This document shows, in pieces, positions 9,267 to 20,448 of a stretch of DNA of 64,000 nt. The notes under the pieces were generated by a model. That model ran no database searches. It was not told where the DNA came from and saw only the letters and a program-made list of their open reading frames with translations. The translations under genes were made by a program, and so were the position numbers. How positions within the stretch are numbered: position 1 is the first letter of the stretch; the number at the start of each line of letters is the position of its first letter. The DNA lies in contig CP099863.1 in the NCBI GenBank assembly GCA_024134725.1, positions 1,793,501 through 1,857,500 on the forward strand. Reading direction: 5' to 3'. Origin of the DNA: Bacillus sp. 1780r2a1. GTDB lineage: Bacteria > Bacillota > Bacilli > Bacillales > Bacillaceae_H.

Positions 9267-9385
9267 TGTTCTCCTAGAGGGGAGTAGCTTTTACAATAAA
9301 GTCGTCATTTCAGAGCAGTTGCTCTCGGCTTTATTGGCAACGAACGATTGTTAGCGAGACCTTTACCCATACGGTAAAGGTCTGT
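9267..9385 (+). promoter_or_regulatory. yybP-ykoY (Mn2+) riboswitch
   Basis: The region has the element's hallmarks: GAGGGGAGTAGC near 9277-9288, a variable middle with GC-rich hairpins, then TTAGCGAGACCTTTACC leading into the pair GACCTTTACC (9358-9367) with GGTAAAGGTC (9373-9382). In B. subtilis such elements bind Mn2+ and raise expression of ykoY or yybP. Here the gene downstream is a Spo0M-like protein. The identity is strong; the effect on this gene is inferred. Confidence 0.88.
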
Positions 9386-9395
9386 ATTTATGTTT

Positions 9396-9425
9396 AAAGC
9401 CTTTACCACATTGGTAGAGGCTTTT
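9396..9425 (+). terminator. Expression-platform terminator of the Mn2+ riboswitch
   Basis: AAAGCCTTTACC and GGTAGAGGCTTTT form a hairpin followed by T residues, 40 bases before the next gene. The base CCTTTACC repeats the aptamer's own pairing arm (9361-9367), so GGTAAAGG at 9373 could pair with either copy, a plausible switching element. Confidence 0.8.
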
Positions 9426-9465
9426 TTCATTTAATATAGACATTAGAATTAGAGGAGAAAATAAC

Positions 9466-9855
9466 ATGGTTTTACGAAAATATATGTCCCTGTTAGGTGT
9501 GGGGGCGGCTCAGATTGATTTAATCTTATTAAAAAATCAGTATTGCAAAGACGAATGTGTAAAAGGAGAGTTTCATTTAAAAGGTGGAATTGTTGAGCAG
9601 GAAATTACGCGCATTGAATGTGACTTGATTGTAACAGATCATCACAGCAAGGAAGAAGTAGTGATTGGTTCAACCAGCCTTTTAACATCAAGAAAAATTA
9701 AAAGTGGACATCAAGAGAAGATTCCTTTTACATTTGACTTACCAGCAGAGCTCTTACCTTCTAACGATAAACGGTCATACAGGTTTAAAACAAGGTTAAC
9801 TTTTAGCGAAGGAGTAGAAAGTAAAGACCAAGATCACATTACCATTACTGAATAA
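9466..9855 (+). CDS. Spo0M-like arrestin-fold protein, half length
   Basis: This 129-residue protein matches the first half of the Spo0M (SpoOM) family: MSLLGVGAAQIDLILLKNQYCKDECVKGEFHLKGG is characteristic. Full Spo0M proteins are about 250 residues with two arrestin-like beta domains, so this has one domain only and a natural end. It is not a broken gene: the frame is open, the ribosome binding site is good (AGAGGAGA), and a terminator follows. It lies directly behind a Mn2+ riboswitch, which suggests manganese-dependent expression. Spo0M influences sporulation and cell-envelope behaviour by an unknown mechanism. Confidence 0.8.
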   Translation: MVLRKYMSLLGVGAAQIDLILLKNQYCKDECVKGEFHLKGGIVEQEITRIECDLIVTDHHSKEEVVIGSTSLLTSRKIKSGHQEKIPFTFDLPAELLPSNDKRSYRFKTRLTFSEGVESKDQDHITITE

Positions 9856-9886
9856 AAAACAACCTGGGATTTTCCCAGGTTGTTTT
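9856..9886. terminator. Bidirectional terminator
   Basis: AAAACAACCTGGGA and TCCCAGGTTGTTTT form a perfect stem with a three-base loop between two convergent genes. Confidence 0.9.
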
Positions 9887-9888
9887 TT

Positions 9889-10272
9889 TTATTCTTCTTC
9901 CTTATCAAACCAAAGCAGTTCTTGGTCGTCAACGTCTCCGTTATAGTTAATTAACACTTCTTCCCCAGCTTTAATGTCTGTATAGGCATAAAACTCGAAT
10001 ACGTGTTTATCAAAATTAATTTCATAAGTAGCATTAGGGGTATAAGAGTGATTAAATAGCATCCCATAGCCTAATAAAATAGCAGAGTGATTAATCCCAT
10101 ATTCAAATGAATAATCTGCTAAAAGCGTTTTTTCAATGTGTTCATGCTCTTCGTTAGGATAAGCAATAACAGGTGCTTCGTGGATTAACTCACCTTTTTT
10201 AATATCTTGCGTTGCAAATACCCCTCGATTAAACTCACCATCACTTAATGTTGAGGCCTTAATTTCAATCAT
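9889..10272 (-). CDS. Small SET-domain protein (putative lysine methyltransferase)
   Basis: This 127-residue protein consists of a SET domain alone. The N-terminal strand is RGVFATQDIKKGELI (residues 16-30). The cofactor motif is LFNHSYTPNA (72-81, with N74-H75), and the C-terminal motif is IKAGEEVLINY (100-110, catalytic-type Tyr110). SET enzymes transfer methyl groups from S-adenosylmethionine to lysine side chains. The pre-SET and post-SET cysteine regions of eukaryotic enzymes are absent. The substrate is unknown. The ATG is preceded by AGGTGAAC. Confidence 0.85.
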   Translation of the reverse strand: MIEIKASTLSDGEFNRGVFATQDIKKGELIHEAPVIAYPNEEHEHIEKTLLADYSFEYGINHSAILLGYGMLFNHSYTPNATYEINFDKHVFEFYAYTDIKAGEEVLINYNGDVDDQELLWFDKEEE

Positions 10273-10437
10273 GTGTTCACCTATTTATTCTTTCTTCTAA
10301 ATTTTAGTTCCTCTTTAAGCTTGCCAGTTAATCATGTAGAAAGCAACCATATTTTAAAAATAAATTGGGGGGCAATAGAAGAAGGGGTTAGAAAAAAAGT
10401 GTTTATACCCTTTAGATAAATAGACTTTTCTTCTAAA

Positions 10438-10464
10438 AAAAAGAGCGCACTCAGCGCTCTTTTT
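10438..10464 (-). terminator. Terminator after bgaM
   Basis: AAAAAGAGCGC and GCGCTCTTTTT form a perfect stem with a five-base loop just after the bgaM stop. Confidence 0.88.
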
Positions 10465-10470
10465 AAATGA

Positions 10471-13599
<3,129 letters not shown>

Positions 13600-13618
13600 T
13601 TATAATGGTATATGAACA

Positions 13619-13632
13619 TGATAACGCTTACC
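13619..13632. promoter_or_regulatory. Catabolite-responsive element (cre) between bgaM and bgaR
   Basis: TGATAACGCTTACC matches the CcpA consensus TGWNANCGNTNNCA at every fixed position but the last. It lies 40 bases before the bgaM start, fitting glucose repression of the beta-galactosidase gene. Confidence 0.7.
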
Positions 13633-13711
13633 AAAAGGCGAATCAATGAGACAATTTTAAAAAAATATAACAAAATTCATATGAAGAATGATGAGTAGGA
13701 GAGGAAGTTAA

Positions 13712-14542
13712 GTGGATAAAGCAATTTTTCCCACGCTGACAGAGTTAGACCTTAGATTACCCTTTTATGTATCAAGTGTAGGATATTGGAAACACCAAGT
13801 GCATATTGTACGTGAACACGAGTTTCCAGACTTTCAGTGGATTCAGTGTATGAGCGGAAAAGGGAAGCTTTGTGTGAATAATCAAGCATATACAATTGAA
13901 CAGAACGAAGGCTTTTTTCTAACTCCCTACGTTCCGCATGAATATTATCCTTTAAGTGAACAATGGGAAGTATGTTGGGTTTCATTTAACGGAGCACAAA
14001 TCAATGAAACTCTTCGTACATTTGGCTTGCTAACCTCAACAAAAGTTAAGGTAACATATGCTGAAACTCTTTTACAAAAGCTAAAAGATATGATTTTAGC
14101 TTTTGAAGTCAAAGGGTCATCGAGTAGCTTAAAGGCTTCTGAGTTAATTTATAGCTTTTTGCTTCATTTACAGAATGATTGCCTGCTGTCTGAAAGAAAA
14201 ACGAGACATGAGCATCATGCGCAGCTTCAGCCTGCCATTGACTATATTGAAGGTTCGTATGCTAGCGTTGTGACTCTAGATGCTATCGCTCACTCTTTAA
14301 ACGTAACACCTCAGTATACGTGCCTTTTATTTCAACAAGCTTTTGGTTTAAGACCAATCGAATACGTTACGCGAGTGCGCATTCAAAAAGCGAAAGAGCT
14401 TTTAATTAAACATAGCCAAATGTCTGTCTCAGAGGTGGCAGCATTAGTTGGATATGAAAATGTCAGCTATTTTATTAAGCAGTTTAAGAAATATGAAAAC
14501 CTGACCCCTACAGCGTTTCGCAAATTATATTTATCATCATAA
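13712..14542 (+). CDS. bgaR: AraC/XylS-family regulator of beta-galactosidase
   Basis: This 276-residue regulator has an N-terminal cupin sugar-sensing domain (about residues 15-100, with FFLTPYVPHEYYP) and a C-terminal pair of helix-turn-helix motifs (about 175-275). The second carries SVSEVAALVGYENVSYFIKQFKKYENLTPTAFRK. The start is GTG at 13712 after GAGAGGAAG. The gene is divergent from bgaM, as in B. megaterium, where BgaR activates bgaM in response to lactose. The name rests on this arrangement. Confidence 0.88.
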   Translation: MDKAIFPTLTELDLRLPFYVSSVGYWKHQVHIVREHEFPDFQWIQCMSGKGKLCVNNQAYTIEQNEGFFLTPYVPHEYYPLSEQWEVCWVSFNGAQINETLRTFGLLTSTKVKVTYAETLLQKLKDMILAFEVKGSSSSLKASELIYSFLLHLQNDCLLSERKTRHEHHAQLQPAIDYIEGSYASVVTLDAIAHSLNVTPQYTCLLFQQAFGLRPIEYVTRVRIQKAKELLIKHSQMSVSEVAALVGYENVSYFIKQFKKYENLTPTAFRKLYLSS

Positions 14543-14562
14543 ATTAAAAAAGGAGTCGAGGG

Positions 14563-15087
14563 ATGAGCTTTGTTATAATAGAAACTAAGCGGTTAATTTT
14601 AAGAAAGATGAGAGCGTCTGATGATCAAGCGCTGTTTCAAATATTTAGTGATCCAAAAGCGATGAAATTCTATCCGCATATAAAAAGCGTAGATGAAACC
14701 AAACTTTGGATTCAATCTGTTCGAAATCATGATATGTCTTACGGCTTTAGTTTGTGGACCGTTGAAAAGAAAGGTGAAAAACAAATTGTTGGACAGTGTG
14801 GCTTGTTGTTGCAAAAGGTTGATGGCGTTATAGAGGTAGAGTTAGGGTATTTATTTCTTCAAGATTTTTGGGGGAAAGGTTATGCAACTGAAGCGGCTCA
14901 AGGCTGTATTAACTATGGATTTCACAAGCTTGGATTAACGAGGATTACAGCTTTAATAGATCCTAAGCATCACGCATCGCAAAAAGTAGTGGTGAAAATA
15001 GGGATGAAAAAAGAAAAGCAGATTATAAAGTGGAATAAACCTATTGATGTTTATTCAATCCAAACAGGAGGGATGTCAGTTGACTAA
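14563..15087 (+). CDS. GNAT acetyltransferase (RimJ/RimL type)
   Basis: This 174-residue N-acetyltransferase begins with the RimJ-like IIETKRLILRKMRASDDQALFQIF. The acetyl-CoA loop is about residues 100-110 (DFWGKGYATEAA). The substrate is unknown. GGAG precedes the ATG. Its last codons overlap the start of the ABC ATPase gene, so the two are co-translated. Confidence 0.85.
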   Translation: MSFVIIETKRLILRKMRASDDQALFQIFSDPKAMKFYPHIKSVDETKLWIQSVRNHDMSYGFSLWTVEKKGEKQIVGQCGLLLQKVDGVIEVELGYLFLQDFWGKGYATEAAQGCINYGFHKLGLTRITALIDPKHHASQKVVVKIGMKKEKQIIKWNKPIDVYSIQTGGMSVD

Positions 15088-15874
15088 TATTGTAACATTA
15101 ACAAATGTTTCGCTTATACGCGAAAACAAACTGTTGCTAAACGATATATCGTGGAAAATTAATCAAAGTGAGCATTGGTGTTTACTAGGGTTAAATGGAT
15201 GTGGCAAAACAACGCTCTTAAATATTATAAATGGATACATATGGCCAACTAAAGGAGAAACTACCGTTTTAAATCATAAGTTTGGTGAAACCAATTTGCC
15301 AGAAATGCGCAAAGAAATTGGGTGGGTCAGTTCGTCTTTACAGCAGCGATTTCCTGAGGATGAAACAGCAATAACAATTGTTTTAAGTGGGAAGTTTGCT
15401 TCAATTGGACTATATGAGAGTGTAACTCAGGAAGATGTGGAACGTGCAAATCAATTTCTCCATCAGCTTAAGTGCAAACACCTTGCTAGTCAACCCTATC
15501 GCACTTTATCTCAAGGTGAACGTCAGAGAGTGTTAATTGCACGCGCATTGATGGCATCTCCAAAGCTTCTTATTCTAGATGAACCGTGTACAGGTTTAGA
15601 TTTTTTGGCCAAAGAGCAATTATTATCGTTAATTCAACAAATTGCGATGGAACCAGATGGTCCAACTCTTATTTATGTGACGCATCATGTGGAAGAGATC
15701 TTATCTAGCTTCACTCACACCATGTTGATGAAAGAAGGAAGAGTGTTTTCAGCAGGCAAAACAGCCGATTTGTTAACGGAAAAGAAGCTTTCTGCGTTTT
15801 TTGAACAGGAAGTAGGAGTTCAAAAAATACAGGATCGTACGTGGCTATCACTAAAAGAGAAAGTTCCCTATTGA
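15080..15874 (+). CDS. ABC transporter ATP-binding protein (YlmA-like)
   Basis: This stand-alone ATPase of 264 residues has Walker A GLNGCGKTT near residue 38, signature LSQGERQRV near 144, and Walker B LLILDEPCTGLD near 163. The switch His sits in YVTHHVEEI. The start is TTG at 15080, behind AGGAGGG. It overlaps the acetyltransferase stop by eight bases. No permease gene is adjacent. The sequence resembles B. subtilis YlmA, whose role is not known. Confidence 0.85.
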   Translation: MTNIVTLTNVSLIRENKLLLNDISWKINQSEHWCLLGLNGCGKTTLLNIINGYIWPTKGETTVLNHKFGETNLPEMRKEIGWVSSSLQQRFPEDETAITIVLSGKFASIGLYESVTQEDVERANQFLHQLKCKHLASQPYRTLSQGERQRVLIARALMASPKLLILDEPCTGLDFLAKEQLLSLIQQIAMEPDGPTLIYVTHHVEEILSSFTHTMLMKEGRVFSAGKTADLLTEKKLSAFFEQEVGVQKIQDRTWLSLKEKVPY

Positions 15875-15893
15875 AAATATAGAATTTTCAAAT

Positions 15894-15926
15894 AAAAAAC
15901 TTCTCCAATCAATGGAGAAGTTTTTT
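15894..15926. terminator. Bidirectional terminator
   Basis: AAAAAACTTCTCC and GGAGAAGTTTTTT form a stem between the convergent ABC ATPase and cyclase genes. Confidence 0.88.
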
Positions 15927-17782
15927 TAAGTTTTTGCACGATAATGTGAAAGAGCTAATAAAGGAAAAAGGTCGTTATAGCTGTGGTAATTAATATAAAA
16001 TTGTCCAGGAAGTCCAATGCCGGTCGGATAGTTTCGCTGCTGCATGGTTTGTTCTGAGCGATTGAGTAAAAAGGAAACACCATCTATTATTTCTTGATTA
16101 GTTTTTGGACAGACACCCAGTAGAGCATCTATAGCCCAAGCTGTTTGAGAAGGTGTACTAAACGATAATGGCATATAGCGCTTATATTTAGCACTGGAGC
16201 ATGATTCTCCCCATCCGCCGTCTGAACGTTGGATGCTCTTAAGCCAGTTAATTGCTTTTACAATCTGCTTATCGTGTTTTGATACACCTACTGCTAAAAG
16301 CCCCGTAACAGCTGCCCAAGTACCATATATATAACAAACTCCCCAGCGCCCATACCAACTGCCATTCTCTTCTTGATTGTCTAATAACCACTCAACGGCT
16401 GCTTGGATTTTGGGATGATTCTTGTTCATACCTCCAAATGAACCAAGACATTCTAGTACCCGGCCCGTTAAATCAGCAGTTGCAGGATCCGTAGCCGCAT
16501 CTTCTGCATTTTCAAGGGGCAGGTACGTAAACAACGTGCTATCAGTGTTTTTTTCAAAGGCAGCAAAGCCACCGTCTCGATTTTGCATCGATAACAGCCA
16601 GTTGATTCCTTTTTGCCACGAGTGGAAATAAGATGGGTCGCCTGCGGCTCGACTAGTTAATGCACGAATTGCAGCAGAAGTGTCATCTAAATCAGGGTTG
16701 ATGGTGTTATTGTGTGAAAATCCCCATCCGCCTGGTTCAATACCTGGGTTATGAACACGCCAATCTCCAAAGCGAGAATGTTGTTTTTTCTGTAAATAAG
16801 AAGTCGCTTTTTTTATCATAGGGTTTTTCCAAGATAAGCCGGATTCTTGAAGCGCATAAGTTAAAAGAGCTGTATCCCATACCGTTGATGTAGAATTTTC
16901 AATATGTGTATAAGCCGAGCATTCACTAGCTAATCCACAAATCCCTTCAACGGCCCGTTGAACAATAGGAGAAGTACGCTCATATCCAAGAGCTAATAGA
17001 GCGTACACCATAAAAAATGTAGCACTAGCATAGCTGTATAATGTCCCATCATCCTCTAAGCGGTCCAGCATGTAACGTTCGGCCGCTTGATAGCCAAGTC
17101 GATGAATATAAGATGGAAGGGATGTTAAGTGCTTAACTTGCTTAAGAAATGGTGATGATTGAATATTTCGTTGCATATCTAGTTCCTCTGACCGTGTCAG
17201 CAAATGATTGAGAGAAGGGGTGTGCTTAGACGTGACTGAAAATTTTTTATTGGCAACAATCATCATTGGGATAAAATGAATGCGTGCATAAGCGCTTAAA
17301 TTATAAAAGCTAAGGGGAGCGTTAGGCGGAACGACTAGAAATGAAAGTGGTAAATAAAACAACGAAGGCCAATCGTATAATCCGTTTGCTGCAAGCATCC
17401 ATTTTGTCATAAAATGAGCCTTTGATAGTGCATTGGTTTCAATGAGGTATGCCTCTGTTTTTCGAAGAATGCGATCTTCGCGCGTATAGAAGCCAGAGTA
17501 TAAAAGGGCTGCATAGGCTTGAAGAGTCGCAGAAGGATTTGACTTTTCATCATCGTGCAGGGTCCAAACTCCATCCTTATTTTGTTTTGAAACAATTCGC
17601 TTCGTAAGCTTTTCAACAAGCTTTTCGTCCGGGTGTTCAATGCTTCGCAAGAGCATAATTAAGAAAGAGTCCGTCATAACACCCCCTTCAAAGCAATACT
17701 GAAAGGAACCATCAGCTGATTGTCTGCTTTGAATTTTTTGTATATAATAATGGATTTCTTTTGCTATTTTCTCTTGTAGCAT
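15926..17782 (-). CDS. sqhC: Squalene-hopene-cyclase family terpene cyclase (sporulenol/tetraprenyl-beta-curcumene cyclase type)
   Basis: This 618-residue class II terpene cyclase has many QW repeats (for example QNRDGGFAAFE, QEENGSWYGRWG, QRSDGGWGES). The protonating DxDD motif is near residue 362 (PDLDDTSAA, written D-L-D-D rather than D-V-D-D). In Bacillus these enzymes cyclise C35 polyprenyl-curcumenes to sporulene-type lipids, and the B. megaterium enzyme is known as a tetraprenyl-beta-curcumene cyclase. The gene stands alone. Family is certain; the exact substrate is inferred from the host group. Confidence 0.9.
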   Translation of the reverse strand: MLQEKIAKEIHYYIQKIQSRQSADGSFQYCFEGGVMTDSFLIMLLRSIEHPDEKLVEKLTKRIVSKQNKDGVWTLHDDEKSNPSATLQAYAALLYSGFYTREDRILRKTEAYLIETNALSKAHFMTKWMLAANGLYDWPSLFYLPLSFLVVPPNAPLSFYNLSAYARIHFIPMMIVANKKFSVTSKHTPSLNHLLTRSEELDMQRNIQSSPFLKQVKHLTSLPSYIHRLGYQAAERYMLDRLEDDGTLYSYASATFFMVYALLALGYERTSPIVQRAVEGICGLASECSAYTHIENSTSTVWDTALLTYALQESGLSWKNPMIKKATSYLQKKQHSRFGDWRVHNPGIEPGGWGFSHNNTINPDLDDTSAAIRALTSRAAGDPSYFHSWQKGINWLLSMQNRDGGFAAFEKNTDSTLFTYLPLENAEDAATDPATADLTGRVLECLGSFGGMNKNHPKIQAAVEWLLDNQEENGSWYGRWGVCYIYGTWAAVTGLLAVGVSKHDKQIVKAINWLKSIQRSDGGWGESCSSAKYKRYMPLSFSTPSQTAWAIDALLGVCPKTNQEIIDGVSFLLNRSEQTMQQRNYPTGIGLPGQFYINYHSYNDLFPLLALSHYRAKT

Positions 17783-17930
17783 TAGTCATCACCTCAAATT
17801 AATATTTGTTAATTCAAAACGCTCACTCTTTAACTTTATTCCATTTGGATGTCTTGTATGAGGATTGAAAGTTGCAAATCGATGTTCATTTCCTGCAAAA
17901 TAAGAGTAGATTAAATGAGGTGAAAAGGAA

Positions 17931-18983
17931 ATGAAAGACATAAAGGTAGAGATTATTCAAGGAAGAGGCTCTTATTATAATCTTGGAGTACTACAAGGGT
18001 TACAACATAAGGGTACAAAGCTTGAAGAAAATCATTTAAAAAGAAGAAAGCGTTCAACTCGAAGTTATAAGGCGAATCAACGCCAGGCTAAAACGTATTA
18101 TGATTTGTTTGCACCTGACTTGTGGAGTGAACTAGAAGGATTGCGTGAAGGGTTAGATTGGTCGCTTGAAGATGTTGTTCACGAGTATAGCGGCTATCAA
18201 CAAAATTGGGATAAAACAGGATGTTCGGCTCTTATGCAAAACGGGGTGTATGTGCGCAACTATGACTATCACCCTAAAACATACGAGGGAAGATTTTTAC
18301 TCTTTCAACCTGATCGAGGTTTTGCTAGCGTAGGATTTGGAACTAGAATGATTGGCCGAATGGATGGCATGAATGAAAAAGGCCTTGTAATCGGTTACCA
18401 TTTTGTTAACCGTCGTAGGCAAACAGATGGCTTCATTTGCTGTACGTTAGCTCGTTTTATTTTGGAATCATGCGAAACAACAGAAGAAGCGGTAGCTGTT
18501 TTAGAGAGAGCTCCTCATAGGCACGCATTTAACTATTCACTTTATGATCGGAATGGATATGCAGCTGTTGTTGAGGCATCAGGTAGAGGAGTGCGCGTAT
18601 TGAGAGGAGGGGCGATGGCTTGTACAAATCATTTTCATGAATTGATTGAAGAAAATCGCCATCATCTCGTTGAATCAACAGAGCGTTTAGAGAATATCCG
18701 TAACCATATTGACCAAGCACTATCCATAAGGGATGCATTTCAAGTTTTCAATGACCCAGTCCATGGAGTCTTTAAAGAAGACTATAAAAATTCAGCTGGA
18801 ACGCTGCATACGGTGGCATATGAACCTCATACGCTGCAAGTAGCAGTTGGAATTGGCCGATCAGCTGAGCCCTTCATCTTTTCCTTTAAAGAATGGATAG
18901 AAGGTAAAGCGTTGGATAAATCATACTTAGAAGGAATTATTCATACAACAGAGCCATTTCCATTTGAAGAAATAAAGCACTGA
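17931..18983 (+). CDS. C45-type Ntn-hydrolase (acyl-CoA:6-APA acyltransferase-like)
   Basis: This 350-residue protein is of the choloylglycine/isopenicillin-N acyltransferase superfamily. The likely catalytic Cys98 sits in TGCSALM, preceded by a helix-rich domain of about 95 residues. Other family blocks follow: YVRNYDYHP, IGRMDGMNEKGLVIGYHFVN, TTEEAVAVLERAPHRHAFNYSLYD and ACTNHF. In the C45 group the precursor cuts itself before the Cys. Substrates may be amides such as acyl amino acids or peptidoglycan-related compounds; none is shown here. AGGTGAAAAGG precedes the ATG. Confidence 0.82.
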   Translation: MKDIKVEIIQGRGSYYNLGVLQGLQHKGTKLEENHLKRRKRSTRSYKANQRQAKTYYDLFAPDLWSELEGLREGLDWSLEDVVHEYSGYQQNWDKTGCSALMQNGVYVRNYDYHPKTYEGRFLLFQPDRGFASVGFGTRMIGRMDGMNEKGLVIGYHFVNRRRQTDGFICCTLARFILESCETTEEAVAVLERAPHRHAFNYSLYDRNGYAAVVEASGRGVRVLRGGAMACTNHFHELIEENRHHLVESTERLENIRNHIDQALSIRDAFQVFNDPVHGVFKEDYKNSAGTLHTVAYEPHTLQVAVGIGRSAEPFIFSFKEWIEGKALDKSYLEGIIHTTEPFPFEEIKH

Positions 18984-19093
18984 TTACCTTTTATTAAATT
19001 TTGTTAACAACTTTGTCTGACAAGTTGTCAAAACCTTTGGTAAATGATAACGTTGTTGTTAGCTAAAACTATATATAGAAAGAAAGTGATGTT

Positions 19094-19372
19094 TTGTACT
19101 ATTCATCAAGGCCAAGAGGCGTGCATTTATTTATTCCGGGCCTACTGTTTGTACTGACAATTGTTTTATTTACAATGGTGCAAGTAGGATTTTATTTAGA
19201 ATCAGCAATTATCCGAAAAATTTGGGTCATTCTAATGGCATTACTCCCAATAGCTGGACTTGTTACAGCCATTAAAGGAAAGCGTGGAAGCGTGAAGCCC
19301 TGGTTAATTATTGGAAATGTAGTGCTTGTATTAACTGTAACCGTGATGAGCGTTCAAGCTGTGTTTTCATAA
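19094..19372 (+). CDS. Small membrane protein, function unknown
   Basis: This 92-residue protein has three membrane segments at about residues 10-30, 39-58 and 70-90, and a basic loop IKGKRGSVK near 60. The start is TTG at 19094 with a weak AGAAAGTGATG before it. A terminator follows. The upstream DNA holds the imperfect inverted repeat ACAACTTTGTC/GACAAGTTGT near 19004, which could be an operator. I do not recognise the family. Confidence 0.6.
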   Translation: MYYSSRPRGVHLFIPGLLFVLTIVLFTMVQVGFYLESAIIRKIWVILMALLPIAGLVTAIKGKRGSVKPWLIIGNVVLVLTVTVMSVQAVFS

Positions 19373-19384
19373 GTCTCTACATAG

Positions 19385-19415
19385 GAAAATCGTACATGAA
19401 AATGTACGATTTTTT
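19385..19415. terminator. Terminator
   Basis: AAAATCGTACAT and ATGTACGATTTTTT form a perfect stem between two convergent genes. Confidence 0.88.
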
Positions 19416-19424
19416 AGTGTTTTA

Positions 19425-20306
19425 TTAAATTAAAATTGTTTTTGTTTCTACATAGACAGCTTCACCAGCAATTGAAACGCATAATTCACTGGAGTTTTCA
19501 ATTTTTACATACACCAACCCGTCTCTCTCTATTTCCAGTCCTTGTTCGACAAGTAGATTCATACTGCTGAAAGCAGAGTTGTTAACATAGGTCGCATAGT
19601 AAGCACCCATCACGCCGGAAGCAGTCCCTGTTACCGGGTCTTCTACTATCCCTGAATAAGGAGAAGAGAAGTGGCGCCCATGCATATGTGCTGCTTTATG
19701 AATGGTTTCAAAGCAAAAAGGGTGAATAGAAGCTCTCGGAAAATCTGTTAGTATTTGAGGGAATTTCTCGGACAAAGGATGCATTTTTTGACAAGCATTT
19801 AACGATTTTAATGGCACAATTAAAGTCCAACTTCCCGTGCTTCCGTAAACAATAGGTAAATCAGAAGCAAAGTCATGGACTGTAATTCCAAGAGCGCCCG
19901 CTAATTCATCTTTTGAACCTTTAAAAGGTTGAAAAATAGGCTTTGCTTGATTCATTGTAATGAGCACCTGGTCGTTATCTTCTATCTTGATTGGTAAAAT
20001 GCCAGCTTTGGTTTCAATCGTCAGTTCTCTTTTTGAGAGCATGTTATTCGTATACAGTGCGTAAATAGACGCAATGGTGGCATGTCCACATAAATCAACT
20101 TCCTGTCCAGGAGTAAAGTAGCGAATATGTAAGTCTGCGGATGAAGATGGTAAAATAAAAGCTGTTTCACTAAACTTTGCTTTTGTTGCAACGAGCTGCA
20201 TCTCATGATCAGTTAAGGAATCGGCATGAAAAACAACTCCTGCAGGGTTTCCTTTATGTGGTTTTCGACTAAACGCATCATATTGATTAACTTTAATTTG
20301 TTTCAT
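19425..20306 (-). CDS. PhzF-family epimerase/isomerase-like protein
   Basis: This 293-residue protein has the diaminopimelate-epimerase-like fold of the PhzF/YddE family. The start is typical (VNQYDAFSRKPHKGNPAGVV), with the catalytic-type Glu in KFSETAFIL near residue 47, then YFTPGQEVDLCGHATIAS near 64-81 and DPVTGTASGVMGAYY near 220-234. Members catalyse isomerisation steps, but most are uncharacterised. No phenazine genes are near. The start ATG is preceded by AAGGAAGGTG. Confidence 0.88.
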   Translation of the reverse strand: MKQIKVNQYDAFSRKPHKGNPAGVVFHADSLTDHEMQLVATKAKFSETAFILPSSSADLHIRYFTPGQEVDLCGHATIASIYALYTNNMLSKRELTIETKAGILPIKIEDNDQVLITMNQAKPIFQPFKGSKDELAGALGITVHDFASDLPIVYGSTGSWTLIVPLKSLNACQKMHPLSEKFPQILTDFPRASIHPFCFETIHKAAHMHGRHFSSPYSGIVEDPVTGTASGVMGAYYATYVNNSAFSSMNLLVEQGLEIERDGLVYVKIENSSELCVSIAGEAVYVETKTILI

Positions 20307-20448
20307 ATAGTCACCTTCCTTTCTCTAGCATATCACAATTTTATAGATCTTGAAGGTAGCAGATAAAGAAGTAGTTCAAATTTTGCGCTATACAAAAACT
20401 GGATTTCAAATAGATCTTTTGTGGTACCATATGAATGATAAATAGAGT

